Source of the DNA: TMED23 sp964639965 | GTDB lineage: Bacteria > Pseudomonadota > Alphaproteobacteria > Rhodospirillales > UBA2165 | Assembly: GCA_964639965.1 (NCBI GenBank) | Contig: CAZXGI010000018.1 | Span: forward strand, 1 to 42,125 | DNA: 42,125 bases | Direction: 5' to 3' | Made by a program: the position numbers and the translations under genes | Shown here: positions 34,765 to 42,125 of the stretch, one piece after another | Layout of the letters: each line of letters begins with the position of its first letter | How positions within the stretch are numbered: position 1 is the stretch's first letter | The notes under the pieces: model-generated | Told to the model about the DNA's origin: nothing | What the model saw: the letters and a program-made list of their open reading frames with translations, nothing else | Database searches by the model: none

Positions 34765-36312
34765 ATGATCACCATGACTTCGGCATTACTTCGGACGGAA
34801 CAGCTTTATGGTAGCCGACCAGCAATAATAAATTCTGAAATAAACTATACGTGGGAAGGTCATATTGAACGAGTAAAAAAGCTAGCTGGAGGGCTAGCAG
34901 AGTTGGGACTCGTGAGTGGTGACCGTTATGGGATAATCGGGCCAAATTCATTTAGATATACAGAACTCATTCACGCCGGTTATTGGGCCGGCGCAATACC
35001 TGTCCCGATAAACCACCGCCTAGCTCCACCTGAAATATTACATATTCTAAAAGATGCAGATGTCAAAATTCTAGCTTTGGGTGATAACTATCTCAACTTA
35101 ACCGATGACAAACTTTTAAATCCTTGGGCTGACAAGCGCATCGCTATTGATAAAGCTAATCAAAAAAAATCAATAAAATCAGTCGATCAAATTATTAACG
35201 ATGCCGAAGTGTTATCACCTCGGGAGTCTGCCGAAGATGACCTTGCTATTCTGCTATATACTGGCGGCACCACAGGTCTTAGTAAGGGTGTCCAATTAAC
35301 GCATAGAAATGTATGCTCAAATGGCTATCAAGTCATAAACGCCATGAATATTATTAAGGAAGATGTTTATTTACATGTCGCCCCAATGTTCCACGCAGCA
35401 GATCTACTAGGCTCGGGCTTTACAATGAATGGATCTGCTCATGCCTATGTTCCTGTATTTTCTCCTGAAGCCACCCTCCAAGCTATTCAAGATTATAAAG
35501 TAACACAAGTTATGATGGCCCCGACCATGATTATTATGATTCTACAAGAACCTACATTTGACGATTATGATATTTCAAGTCTCCAAAATCTTTTTTATGG
35601 CTCCTCGCCAATGGCTGCCGAATGGGTTGAAAAGGCAATGCAGCGCTTCGCAAATGCCGATGTGCAACAAGGTTATGGTCTGACAGAAACTTCACCAATT
35701 CTAACCACCTTTGATGCTGAAGACCATCAAAAGGCTGTGGAAACTAATAACACTGATATCTTGCGTGCAGCTGGACGCCCTCTCATCGGTATTGACCTAA
35801 AAATACTTAATGATGATGGAATAGAATTACCCACCAACGAAGCTGGTGAGGTATGCGTAAAAGGCCCTAATGTAACATCAGGTTATCTCAACAGACCTGA
35901 AGAAAACAAAAAGGCTTTTAGAAATGGTTGGTTCCATACCGGAGATGTAGGCAGAGTCGACGAGAATGGTATTTTATTCCTCATGGATCGTAAAAAAGAT
36001 ATGATTGTGAGCGGAGGTGAGAATATATATACCTCAGAAGTTGAAGCAGCTATATATAAACACCCTGATATATTTGAATGTGCTGTAATCGGTGTCCCTG
36101 ATAAAACATTCGGCGAGTCTTTGTTCGCAGTTATAGTTCCGGTGCCCGGTAAGGTTTTGAATGAGGAAATAATAATAAATCACTGCAGAGAACATATTGC
36201 CGGTTATAAAATACCGCGACAAATGGATTTTATTGACGAATTACCAAAAAGTGCAATGGCAAAAATACTAAAAAACAAGTTGAGAGAAATTTACGCTAAA
36301 AAACAGGAGTAA
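34765..36312 (+). CDS. Acyl-CoA synthetase (AMP-forming ligase)
   Basis: An ANL-superfamily ligase of about 515 residues that activates a carboxylic acid to its CoA thioester through an acyl-adenylate. Seen: the P-loop YTGGTTGLSKG, QGYGLTETSP, the ATP-ribose Asp in WFHTGDVGR, the hinge DRKKDMI and the catalytic Lys region MAKILKNKLRE near the end. The chain preference (fatty, aromatic or other acid) cannot be read. ATG 34765 is used; TTG 34741 and ATG 34774 are other starts. It opens a plus-strand operon, 9 bp upstream of the CoxL-type gene, so it may activate an acid handled there. Confidence 0.9.
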   Translation: MITMTSALLRTEQLYGSRPAIINSEINYTWEGHIERVKKLAGGLAELGLVSGDRYGIIGPNSFRYTELIHAGYWAGAIPVPINHRLAPPEILHILKDADVKILALGDNYLNLTDDKLLNPWADKRIAIDKANQKKSIKSVDQIINDAEVLSPRESAEDDLAILLYTGGTTGLSKGVQLTHRNVCSNGYQVINAMNIIKEDVYLHVAPMFHAADLLGSGFTMNGSAHAYVPVFSPEATLQAIQDYKVTQVMMAPTMIIMILQEPTFDDYDISSLQNLFYGSSPMAAEWVEKAMQRFANADVQQGYGLTETSPILTTFDAEDHQKAVETNNTDILRAAGRPLIGIDLKILNDDGIELPTNEAGEVCVKGPNVTSGYLNRPEENKKAFRNGWFHTGDVGRVDENGILFLMDRKKDMIVSGGENIYTSEVEAAIYKHPDIFECAVIGVPDKTFGESLFAVIVPVPGKVLNEEIIINHCREHIAGYKIPRQMDFIDELPKSAMAKILKNKLREIYAKKQE

Positions 36313-36321
36313 ACGGAAGAT

Positions 36322-38652
36322 ATGGGACAATTTGCATCGGGCCAGTCCGTTCCCCGCACTGAAGATCCGCGATTGCTTACCGGGCGCGGCAACTATGTTG
36401 GCGACGTAAACCTTCACGGTCAAGTCTACGGACATGTCTTAAGATCTCCCCATGCCCACGCGAAAATAATATCAATTGACACAAAAAATGCTGGGGCTGC
36501 TGCGGGGGTAATTTCAATTTTGACTGGCGCTGACATTAAAGCAGCCGGCCTTGGTACAACTCACGTTACTCAATCACATAAACGAGCCGACGGATCTCCT
36601 TTATACAGTGTTCCCCATCCGGGTCTTGTTTCAGATCGTGTAAGATATGTTGGTGACTATGTTGCTTTTGTTGTTGCTGAGACAGTTGAGCAAGCGAAGG
36701 ATGCAGCGGAACTTATCAACGTAGAATATAAGCCGTTACCTTCAATCACAGACACAAATACAGCACTCGATGATACCGCTCCATTGGTCTGGGATGACTG
36801 TGAAAATAACATCTCCCATATGATCCAGGGTGGTGATAAAGAAGCAACAGATGTGGCATTCAAAAAAGCCGATAAAATCATTAAACACAAGTTTGTAATC
36901 AATCGAATTTCAGCAAACTCAATGGAACCACGTGGCTGTGTAGGTGATTATGATGAACGTGAGGGAAGATATATCGTATATAATGACATTCAAGCTCCGC
37001 ACGCGCTTCGTCAAGTTCTATCTGAAGATATTTTTGACGTTCCACAAAAAGATGTTCAAGTCATTGCTGGAAACATTGGTGGCGCTTTTGGAATGAAAGG
37101 ACCTGTTTATCCTGAAATTAGGCTGTGCGCATGGGCCTCGAAATTGATTGGCCGTCCCGTCAAATGGATATGCGAACGCAGTGAAGCATTCCAGTCTGAT
37201 GAGCATGCACGTGACAACGTTACTGAGGCTGAAATGGCCTTAACGAATGATGGTAAGTTTCTTGGTATTCGAGTGAATTCTATTTGTAATATCGGTGCTT
37301 ACCTGTCACAAGATCGCAACATCCTGTCAACATTCCTAAATGTTGGCTGTATCGCTGGTGTTTATACAACACCAGCGATACATACCATTACCCGCAATGT
37401 TTTTACAAACTCCAACTCGACATCCCCATACCGCGGCGCAGGTCGACCGGAAGCAGCTTATGTTCTCGAGAGTATGGTTGATTTAGCTGCGCTGGAACTT
37501 GGCATGGATAAAACTGAGATACGTCGGAAAAATATTATACCCATCAATGCCTTTCCATACAAAACGGCGCATACTTATACTTACGATTGTGGTGAATTCG
37601 AAAAAAATATGGACCGAGTAATGGAAATGATTGATTATTCTGGCTTCACAGAAAGACGGGATGAAGCCGCATCTAGAGGCAAACTACGCGGCATTTCTAT
37701 CTCAAATTCGATTGAACGAGCGGGAGCCCCTTTTCCTGAAACGGTTGAAATTAGATTTGATCCAACCGGGACCATAATAATCTTTGCGGGCACCAAAGAT
37801 CAAGGACAAGGCCATGATACTATGTATAAGCAGCTAATCTCGGACAAACTAGGTATAGACACTGACTTGGTTAGATTTATAGATGGTGACACAGACAAAG
37901 TATCACATGGATTAGGTACTTTTGGTTCGCGGTCGGCAATGATTGGAGGAACGGCTCTTACAGTTGCAGCGGATAAAATAATTGAAAAAGCAACCAAAAT
38001 AGCTGCTGAAATACTTGAAGCAGCTGAAAGCGATATAATCTGCAAGAATGGTGAATTTACGATCGATGGAACAGATAAATCAATTAATATCCATGAAATC
38101 GCTAGAATTGCTTACGACCCAATGCGTTTACCAGATGGTATAGAGCCGGGCTTAAATGAAGTTGGTAGATTTAAACCGGAAAAACCAAGTTTTCCGAATG
38201 GGTGCCACGGGGTTGAAGTCGAAATCGACCCAGAAACAGGCTACACTGAACTCATAAGCTACTATGTAGTTGACGATGTTGGAACAGTTATCAACCCTCT
38301 TACTTTAAAGGGCCAGATCCACGGAGGAATTGCTCAAGGCGTGGGACAAGCATTGATGGAAGACATAGTATTTGATCCCGAGACAGGCCAATTATTGACG
38401 GGCTCTTTCCAAGATTACGCCATGCCACGTGCCGACGATCTATGTACTATCAAAATTGAATCAAATCCAGTCCCAACTAAAGCCAACCCCCTGGGCATTA
38501 AGGGAGCGGGAGAAGCTGGATGTGTAGGTGCTCTACCTGCTGTTTTAAGTGCTGTGACAGATGCTCTATCGGGCCATGGAATTAATTACATTGAAATGCC
38601 AGCAACTCCCCAAAAAATTTGGGAGGCCATCCGAAATGCAAACACCAGTTAA
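36322..38652 (+). CDS. Xanthine-dehydrogenase-family molybdopterin subunit (CoxL type), without partner subunits
   Basis: The molybdenum-cofactor subunit of a xanthine oxidase-family hydroxylase, 776 residues. Seen: SVPRTEDPRLLTGRGNYVGD at the start (N-terminal a/b hammerhead), GGAFGMKGPVYPE for cofactor binding near residue 254, SPYRGAGRPEAAY near 373, DQGQGHDT near 493, and the catalytic Glu in IKGAGEAGCVGALP near 732. The CO-dehydrogenase active-site loop with its selanylcysteine Cys is absent, being SPYRGAGRPE instead, so CO is not the substrate. No [2Fe-2S] or FAD subunit gene lies on either side. GGAAG precedes the ATG. Confidence 0.9.
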   Translation: MGQFASGQSVPRTEDPRLLTGRGNYVGDVNLHGQVYGHVLRSPHAHAKIISIDTKNAGAAAGVISILTGADIKAAGLGTTHVTQSHKRADGSPLYSVPHPGLVSDRVRYVGDYVAFVVAETVEQAKDAAELINVEYKPLPSITDTNTALDDTAPLVWDDCENNISHMIQGGDKEATDVAFKKADKIIKHKFVINRISANSMEPRGCVGDYDEREGRYIVYNDIQAPHALRQVLSEDIFDVPQKDVQVIAGNIGGAFGMKGPVYPEIRLCAWASKLIGRPVKWICERSEAFQSDEHARDNVTEAEMALTNDGKFLGIRVNSICNIGAYLSQDRNILSTFLNVGCIAGVYTTPAIHTITRNVFTNSNSTSPYRGAGRPEAAYVLESMVDLAALELGMDKTEIRRKNIIPINAFPYKTAHTYTYDCGEFEKNMDRVMEMIDYSGFTERRDEAASRGKLRGISISNSIERAGAPFPETVEIRFDPTGTIIIFAGTKDQGQGHDTMYKQLISDKLGIDTDLVRFIDGDTDKVSHGLGTFGSRSAMIGGTALTVAADKIIEKATKIAAEILEAAESDIICKNGEFTIDGTDKSINIHEIARIAYDPMRLPDGIEPGLNEVGRFKPEKPSFPNGCHGVEVEIDPETGYTELISYYVVDDVGTVINPLTLKGQIHGGIAQGVGQALMEDIVFDPETGQLLTGSFQDYAMPRADDLCTIKIESNPVPTKANPLGIKGAGEAGCVGALPAVLSAVTDALSGHGINYIEMPATPQKIWEAIRNANTS
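37348..37382. repeat. Perfect 14-bp inverted repeat inside the CoxL-type gene
   Basis: TGTATCGCTGGTGT at 37348-37361 and its exact reverse complement ACACCAGCGATACA at 37369-37382 flank the 7-base loop TTATACA. It codes for part of GCIAGVYTTPAIHT. No T-run follows. Confidence 0.75.
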
Positions 38653-38673
38653 AGACCAACCTTCGGAATTTTC

Positions 38674-40269
38674 ATGATGCCCAATATTGATACTGAGAAA
38701 TTTCGTCTCCGGCGTTTCGTCGAAAAACTGTATGACCATGGAGAAGTTGAAATACTTGATGAGCCAATAGAATTTTCCAAAATTGCGTCAATAATTGAGG
38801 ACAATCCAAAAGTGGTTTGGCTCAAGAAAGTAGGGTCTGATAGTCTTGAGTTAGTAGCTAACGTCAATGGAAGTCGTAAGCGACTAGCTGTGGCCCTGAA
38901 TGTAGAACCCGATAAACTCGTTTCGGAATATAGAAAAAGATTGGAGAATCCACAGCCGGTAATCAACGTCAAAGGTTCTGACGCCCCGGTTCAGGAAATT
39001 ATATTAACTGGCAAAGATGCCGACCTAACACGACTTCCATTCTATTTGCAACACCATTTAGATGGAAGCCCTTATATTTCCTCTGCCGTAGATTTTACGA
39101 TTGATCCAGAGACAGGTACAACCAACGTAGGGTGCCGAAGATTAAGTCTTAGAAATTCCCGGGAAGCTGGAACCAACCTTACCGCACCGTCTGACCTAAA
39201 ACGAATTTACACTGCGGCATGCAAAAAAGGGGAAAAACTGCCCATAAGTTTTGCAATAGGATCACATCCCGTTGACTACCTCGCAGGTATGATGCGTATT
39301 CCCGCGGACGAGATAAGCCTTGTAAGCACTCTCAGGGGGGAAGCTTTGCCCTTGGTGAAGAGCGTGTCAAATAATATAAGAGTGCCTGCAGATGCAGAAA
39401 TGATAGTTGAAGGTTATTTAGATGAACGAGGCTACATTGAGCCTGATGGCCCTTACGGCGAATATGTTGGCTTTTATGGGCCAATGCATCAGGATCCTGT
39501 ATTTCACGTAACTGCCATTACTATGAGAAACGACGCGATACACCAAACAATTTTTCATGGCTCTGCATCTCAAATACATAGAACTGAATCAGCTAACCTT
39601 CTAAGTGTTGGGCTTGAGGCTAAAGCATTAAATATATTAGAAAAAGAAAATATTGATGTAAAAGATGTTTACGTGCCTATCTCCTCTGCTGAAGGGCAAC
39701 ATCTCAGGGTTGCTATTTCTCAGAAAGAATCAGGTGACGCCGAAAGAACTATCTCAGCCTTGATAGACAATATGTTTGTCTCTAAACACGTTTTCGTAGT
39801 TGATGATGATATAGATATAAGGAATGAAAATCAGTGGGAATGGGCTTTTGTTTCACGCTTTCAGGCTGACCGAGATATGATCCCTTACCCGAATCGGCCA
39901 GGCCTTCCGATGGATCCGTCACTTGATAGTGCGCCATTTGGGACGAAAGCTGGCTTTAACCTGACACTACCCATTGAAAAAAAAGGAGACTTATTGATGA
40001 CGCGTGCAACTGCCCCAAAAATTCACTCTAAAACCAGCCATCAAACTGTTAGACAAGTACTATCCGAGAACGGCCCAATGTTCCTAGTGGAAATAATATC
40101 TGCCGTCGGAAGTTCAGACGGACGAGAAATTATGCCAGCACTTGACGAAATAAGGCAGGAAGGCAAACTGATGAGGGATGGCGATGGTCGTTATCTCATT
40201 GGAAATGCGATCAAAGGTACTACCGGCCTCTTTGGACCACAACACAGAGACCCAAATTTGCACTCTTAA
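38674..40269 (+). CDS. UbiD-family decarboxylase with winged-helix-like C-terminal tail
   Basis: A prenylated-FMN (de)carboxylase of the UbiD family, 531 residues. The body shows the family's LTRLPFYLQHHLDG, ITYISS-like SPYISSAVDF, IGSHPVDYLAG, the Glu-rich active-site strand EPDGPYGEYVGFYGP near residue 258, and HGSASQIHRTESANLL. UbiD enzymes remove or add carboxyl groups on aromatic or unsaturated acids and need UbiX-made cofactor, not encoded here. Residues 455-510 form an extra segment, VRQVLSENGP then EIRQEGKLMRDGDGRYLIG, patterned like a winged helix. It follows the CoxL-type gene by 21 bp. ATG 38674 or 38677 may be the start. Confidence 0.88.
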   Translation: MMPNIDTEKFRLRRFVEKLYDHGEVEILDEPIEFSKIASIIEDNPKVVWLKKVGSDSLELVANVNGSRKRLAVALNVEPDKLVSEYRKRLENPQPVINVKGSDAPVQEIILTGKDADLTRLPFYLQHHLDGSPYISSAVDFTIDPETGTTNVGCRRLSLRNSREAGTNLTAPSDLKRIYTAACKKGEKLPISFAIGSHPVDYLAGMMRIPADEISLVSTLRGEALPLVKSVSNNIRVPADAEMIVEGYLDERGYIEPDGPYGEYVGFYGPMHQDPVFHVTAITMRNDAIHQTIFHGSASQIHRTESANLLSVGLEAKALNILEKENIDVKDVYVPISSAEGQHLRVAISQKESGDAERTISALIDNMFVSKHVFVVDDDIDIRNENQWEWAFVSRFQADRDMIPYPNRPGLPMDPSLDSAPFGTKAGFNLTLPIEKKGDLLMTRATAPKIHSKTSHQTVRQVLSENGPMFLVEIISAVGSSDGREIMPALDEIRQEGKLMRDGDGRYLIGNAIKGTTGLFGPQHRDPNLHS

Positions 40270-40355
40270 CAATAAAGTTGATTCAAATTTAAACCACAAC
40301 TAATGTAGGGCTGCCACTTGATTTGACTTAAAATAATAACGAAAGCTCCTTAAAT

Positions 40356-41864
40356 TTGCTCAATCATTCTGTCACTGTCTTTCCGTCAGAGAAAGTTATA
40401 AAAAAAGAGGATCAATTAGCATGGAAAATAGCTGAAGTCGCTGCAGATCCAGTAAGCGTAAATAATGACGTAACGGAAATGATTATTAATCGAATCATCG
40501 ACAATGCCGCTGTCGCAATTGCATCAATTGACCGTCATTCGGTTTCAAGCGCACGCGCGCAAGCAATTGCGCATCCTCGGCAACATGGGGCTACAGTTTT
40601 TGGCTTACCCAATGATCAACTTTTTCATGCGGAATGGGCGGCTTGGGCAAATAGCACAGCTGTTCGCGAACTTGACTTCCATGACACCTTTCTAGCCGCT
40701 GACTACTCGCACCCCGGTGACAATATACCACCTATCCTCGCTGTCGCCCAACAGACAGGCAGATCAGGTGCTGATATTATTCGCGGAATTGCAACTGGGT
40801 ATGAAATACAAATTAATTTAGTTAAGGGTATTTGTCTTCATAAACACAAAATAGACCACATAGCACATCTTGGTCCTTCTGTCGCTGCTGGACTTGGCGC
40901 ATTGCTAAAACTAAAACCAGAAATAATATATCAATCAATTCAACAAGCTCTGCACACAACGATTTCAACCCGCCAATCACGAAAAGGACAAATTTCAAGC
41001 TGGAAAGCTTTCGCTCCTTCCCATGCTGGAAAATTAACGATTGAAGCGGTAGACCGCTGTATGCGTGGCGAAGGTTCTCCCTCGCCAATCTACGAGGGTG
41101 AAGACAGTATTATAGCTTGGATTCTTGACGGTCAAAACGCAGAATATTTTGTGCCTCTACCCGAACCAGGCGAAAAAAAAATGGCTATTCTTGAGAGTTA
41201 TACCAAGGAACATTCTGCCGAATATCAAAGCCAAGCAATAATTGATCTGGCATTTCAAATTAGAAACAAAATTAAAAACTGGGACGATGTTGCAAATATC
41301 AAACTCTATACAAGCCACCATACACACTATGTGATTGGAACTGGCGCACGAGACCCACAAAAAATGGATCCGACCGCTAGTCGGGAGACCCTGGATCACT
41401 CAATCATGTATATCATAGCAGTTGCTCTTCAAGATGGTGAGTGGCACCATATCAAATCTTACACTCCAAACCGTGCTCAACGTCCTGATACAGTTAAACT
41501 TTGGCATTTGATTAGCACTGAAGAAGATCCTGCCTGGACAGCACGATACCACGACCCCGATCCAAATAAACGTGCATTTGGTGGACGCATAGAAATCACT
41601 CTCAAATCAGGGGAAAAAATTACCGATGAATTAGCTGTAGCAAATGCTCATCCAGCTGGCGCTCGACCTTTTTCGCGAAATAATTATATTGAGAAGTTCA
41701 AAACGCTTACAAGGACCATTATCAACCACAAAGAAAGTAATCGATTTATCAAACTAATAGAAAACTTGCCTGATCTAAACGCCAAGGATATAAGTCAGCT
41801 CAATGTCCAACTTGATGAAATTAAAGTTAAGAGTGATACTCCCGACCTGAAGGGGATTTTTTGA
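40356..41864 (+). CDS. MmgE/PrpD-family protein (2-methylcitrate dehydratase-like)
   Basis: A protein of 502 residues. Family members dehydrate 2-methylcitrate, or act as decarboxylases on related acids. Seen: DNAAVAIASIDRHSV, ARELDFHDT-like AVRELDFHDTFLAADYSHPGDN, the RGIATGYEIQINL helix, KGQISSWKAFAPSHAG, and a C-terminal domain with SRETLDHSIMYIIAVALQDG. The length fits the PrpD group. TTG 40356 is taken as start because no ATG precedes the conserved region, but no good ribosome binding site is seen. The next gene, PrpB-like, overlaps its stop, so the pair resembles a methylcitrate-type route at the end of the operon. Confidence 0.87.
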   Translation: MLNHSVTVFPSEKVIKKEDQLAWKIAEVAADPVSVNNDVTEMIINRIIDNAAVAIASIDRHSVSSARAQAIAHPRQHGATVFGLPNDQLFHAEWAAWANSTAVRELDFHDTFLAADYSHPGDNIPPILAVAQQTGRSGADIIRGIATGYEIQINLVKGICLHKHKIDHIAHLGPSVAAGLGALLKLKPEIIYQSIQQALHTTISTRQSRKGQISSWKAFAPSHAGKLTIEAVDRCMRGEGSPSPIYEGEDSIIAWILDGQNAEYFVPLPEPGEKKMAILESYTKEHSAEYQSQAIIDLAFQIRNKIKNWDDVANIKLYTSHHTHYVIGTGARDPQKMDPTASRETLDHSIMYIIAVALQDGEWHHIKSYTPNRAQRPDTVKLWHLISTEEDPAWTARYHDPDPNKRAFGGRIEITLKSGEKITDELAVANAHPAGARPFSRNNYIEKFKTLTRTIINHKESNRFIKLIENLPDLNAKDISQLNVQLDEIKVKSDTPDLKGIF

Positions 41865-42125
41865 TGTTGTTTGGGACCAAAAAAGCGACTGAAAAACGAA
41901 CAAAATTCAGAAAAGACTTGGCTTCTGGGAGGCTTCTACAGTTACCTGGCGCGCACGAACCTATTGTTGCTCGTATTATAGAGGAACAGGGATTTGATGG
42001 TATATATATTTCCGGAGGTGCTTTATCCGCATCAATGGCAATGCCTGATATTGGATTAACAACACTCACTGAAGTGACCCAGCGTGGCCGGCAAATTGCA
42101 CGCGTAACTGATCTACCGGCACTCA
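41864..42125 (+). CDS. Methylisocitrate-lyase-like protein (PrpB family), 5' part only
   Basis: ATG 41864 overlaps the TGA of the PrpD-like gene (TGATG), with AGGGG upstream. The 87 residues that fit in the window contain LPGAHEPIVARIIEEQGFDG, YISGGALSASMAMPDIGL and TLTEVTQRGRQI, the opening of isocitrate-lyase-superfamily PrpB proteins. These cleave 2-methylisocitrate to pyruvate and succinate. The catalytic KKCGH-type loop would lie beyond the end of the window, so the exact activity is open. Confidence 0.88.
   Translation, partial: MLFGTKKATEKRTKFRKDLASGRLLQLPGAHEPIVARIIEEQGFDGIYISGGALSASMAMPDIGLTTLTEVTQRGRQIARVTDLPAL

Noticed and set aside
36322..38652. Carbon monoxide dehydrogenase large subunit
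   Set aside because: The active-site loop is SPYRGAGRPE, lacking the Cys of the CO-dehydrogenase loop, and no coxM or coxS is adjacent.

Overview
The window reads as chromosomal DNA of an AT-rich alphaproteobacterium, probably marine and Rhodospirillales-like. This placement is inferred from protein style, the hopanoid gene set, a TRAP-TAXI transporter and the mix of CoxL, UbiD and selenoneine genes; no rRNA is present to confirm it. Genes are tightly packed and there is no prophage, IS element or CRISPR array.

Layout. 1-351: 3' end of a cysteine-dioxygenase-like cupin, then tRNA-Phe (minus). 653-9656: isoprenoid and hopanoid core: ispG (minus), hpnC-hpnB-hpnD-shc-hpnG (plus), hpnH and ispH (minus). 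9751-22619: hpnA, then a complete 2-aminoethylphosphonate (2-AEP) route set among hopanoid genes: a stand-alone nucleotidyltransferase, a PhyH/PhnY-like dioxygenase, a fused PEP mutase-cytidylyltransferase, phosphonopyruvate decarboxylase, an AEP-transaminase-like enzyme and three CDP-alcohol phosphotransferase-family proteins, closed by hpnN, an HpnL-like flippase and HpnM/MlaC. 22682-23707: msrA and a VOC-fold protein. 23843-30597: a minus-strand unit with a TAXI binding protein, a fused TRAP permease and a two-subunit molybdenum enzyme resembling pyrogallol-phloroglucinol transhydroxylase, whose large subunit carries an extra SCP2-like N-terminal domain. 30782-34688: a methyltransferase, a decayed isochorismatase-family gene, and a head-to-head senB/senA pair (selenoneine synthesis). 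34765-42125: a plus-strand catabolic operon: acyl-CoA ligase, an orphan CoxL-type molybdenum subunit, a UbiD decarboxylase with a winged-helix-like tail, MmgE/PrpD and the start of a PrpB-like lyase.

How the genes fit together. IspG and IspH supply isoprenoid precursors. HpnC and HpnD make the squalene intermediates, although no HpnE is present here. Shc cyclises squalene, HpnH, HpnG and HpnA act on the side chain or are associated with it, and HpnN, HpnL and HpnM probably move lipids. The phosphonate enzymes would give phosphonopyruvate, phosphonoacetaldehyde, 2-AEP and then CMP-AEP, which CDP-alcohol phosphotransferases could attach to a lipid. The leading hypothesis is that this locus makes a phosphonate-headgroup membrane lipid, possibly a phosphonate-modified hopanoid. 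Secondary highlights are the transhydroxylase-like enzyme with its own transporter, the selenoneine pair, a phosphotransferase lacking its last conserved Asp, and an apparent AUU start codon.
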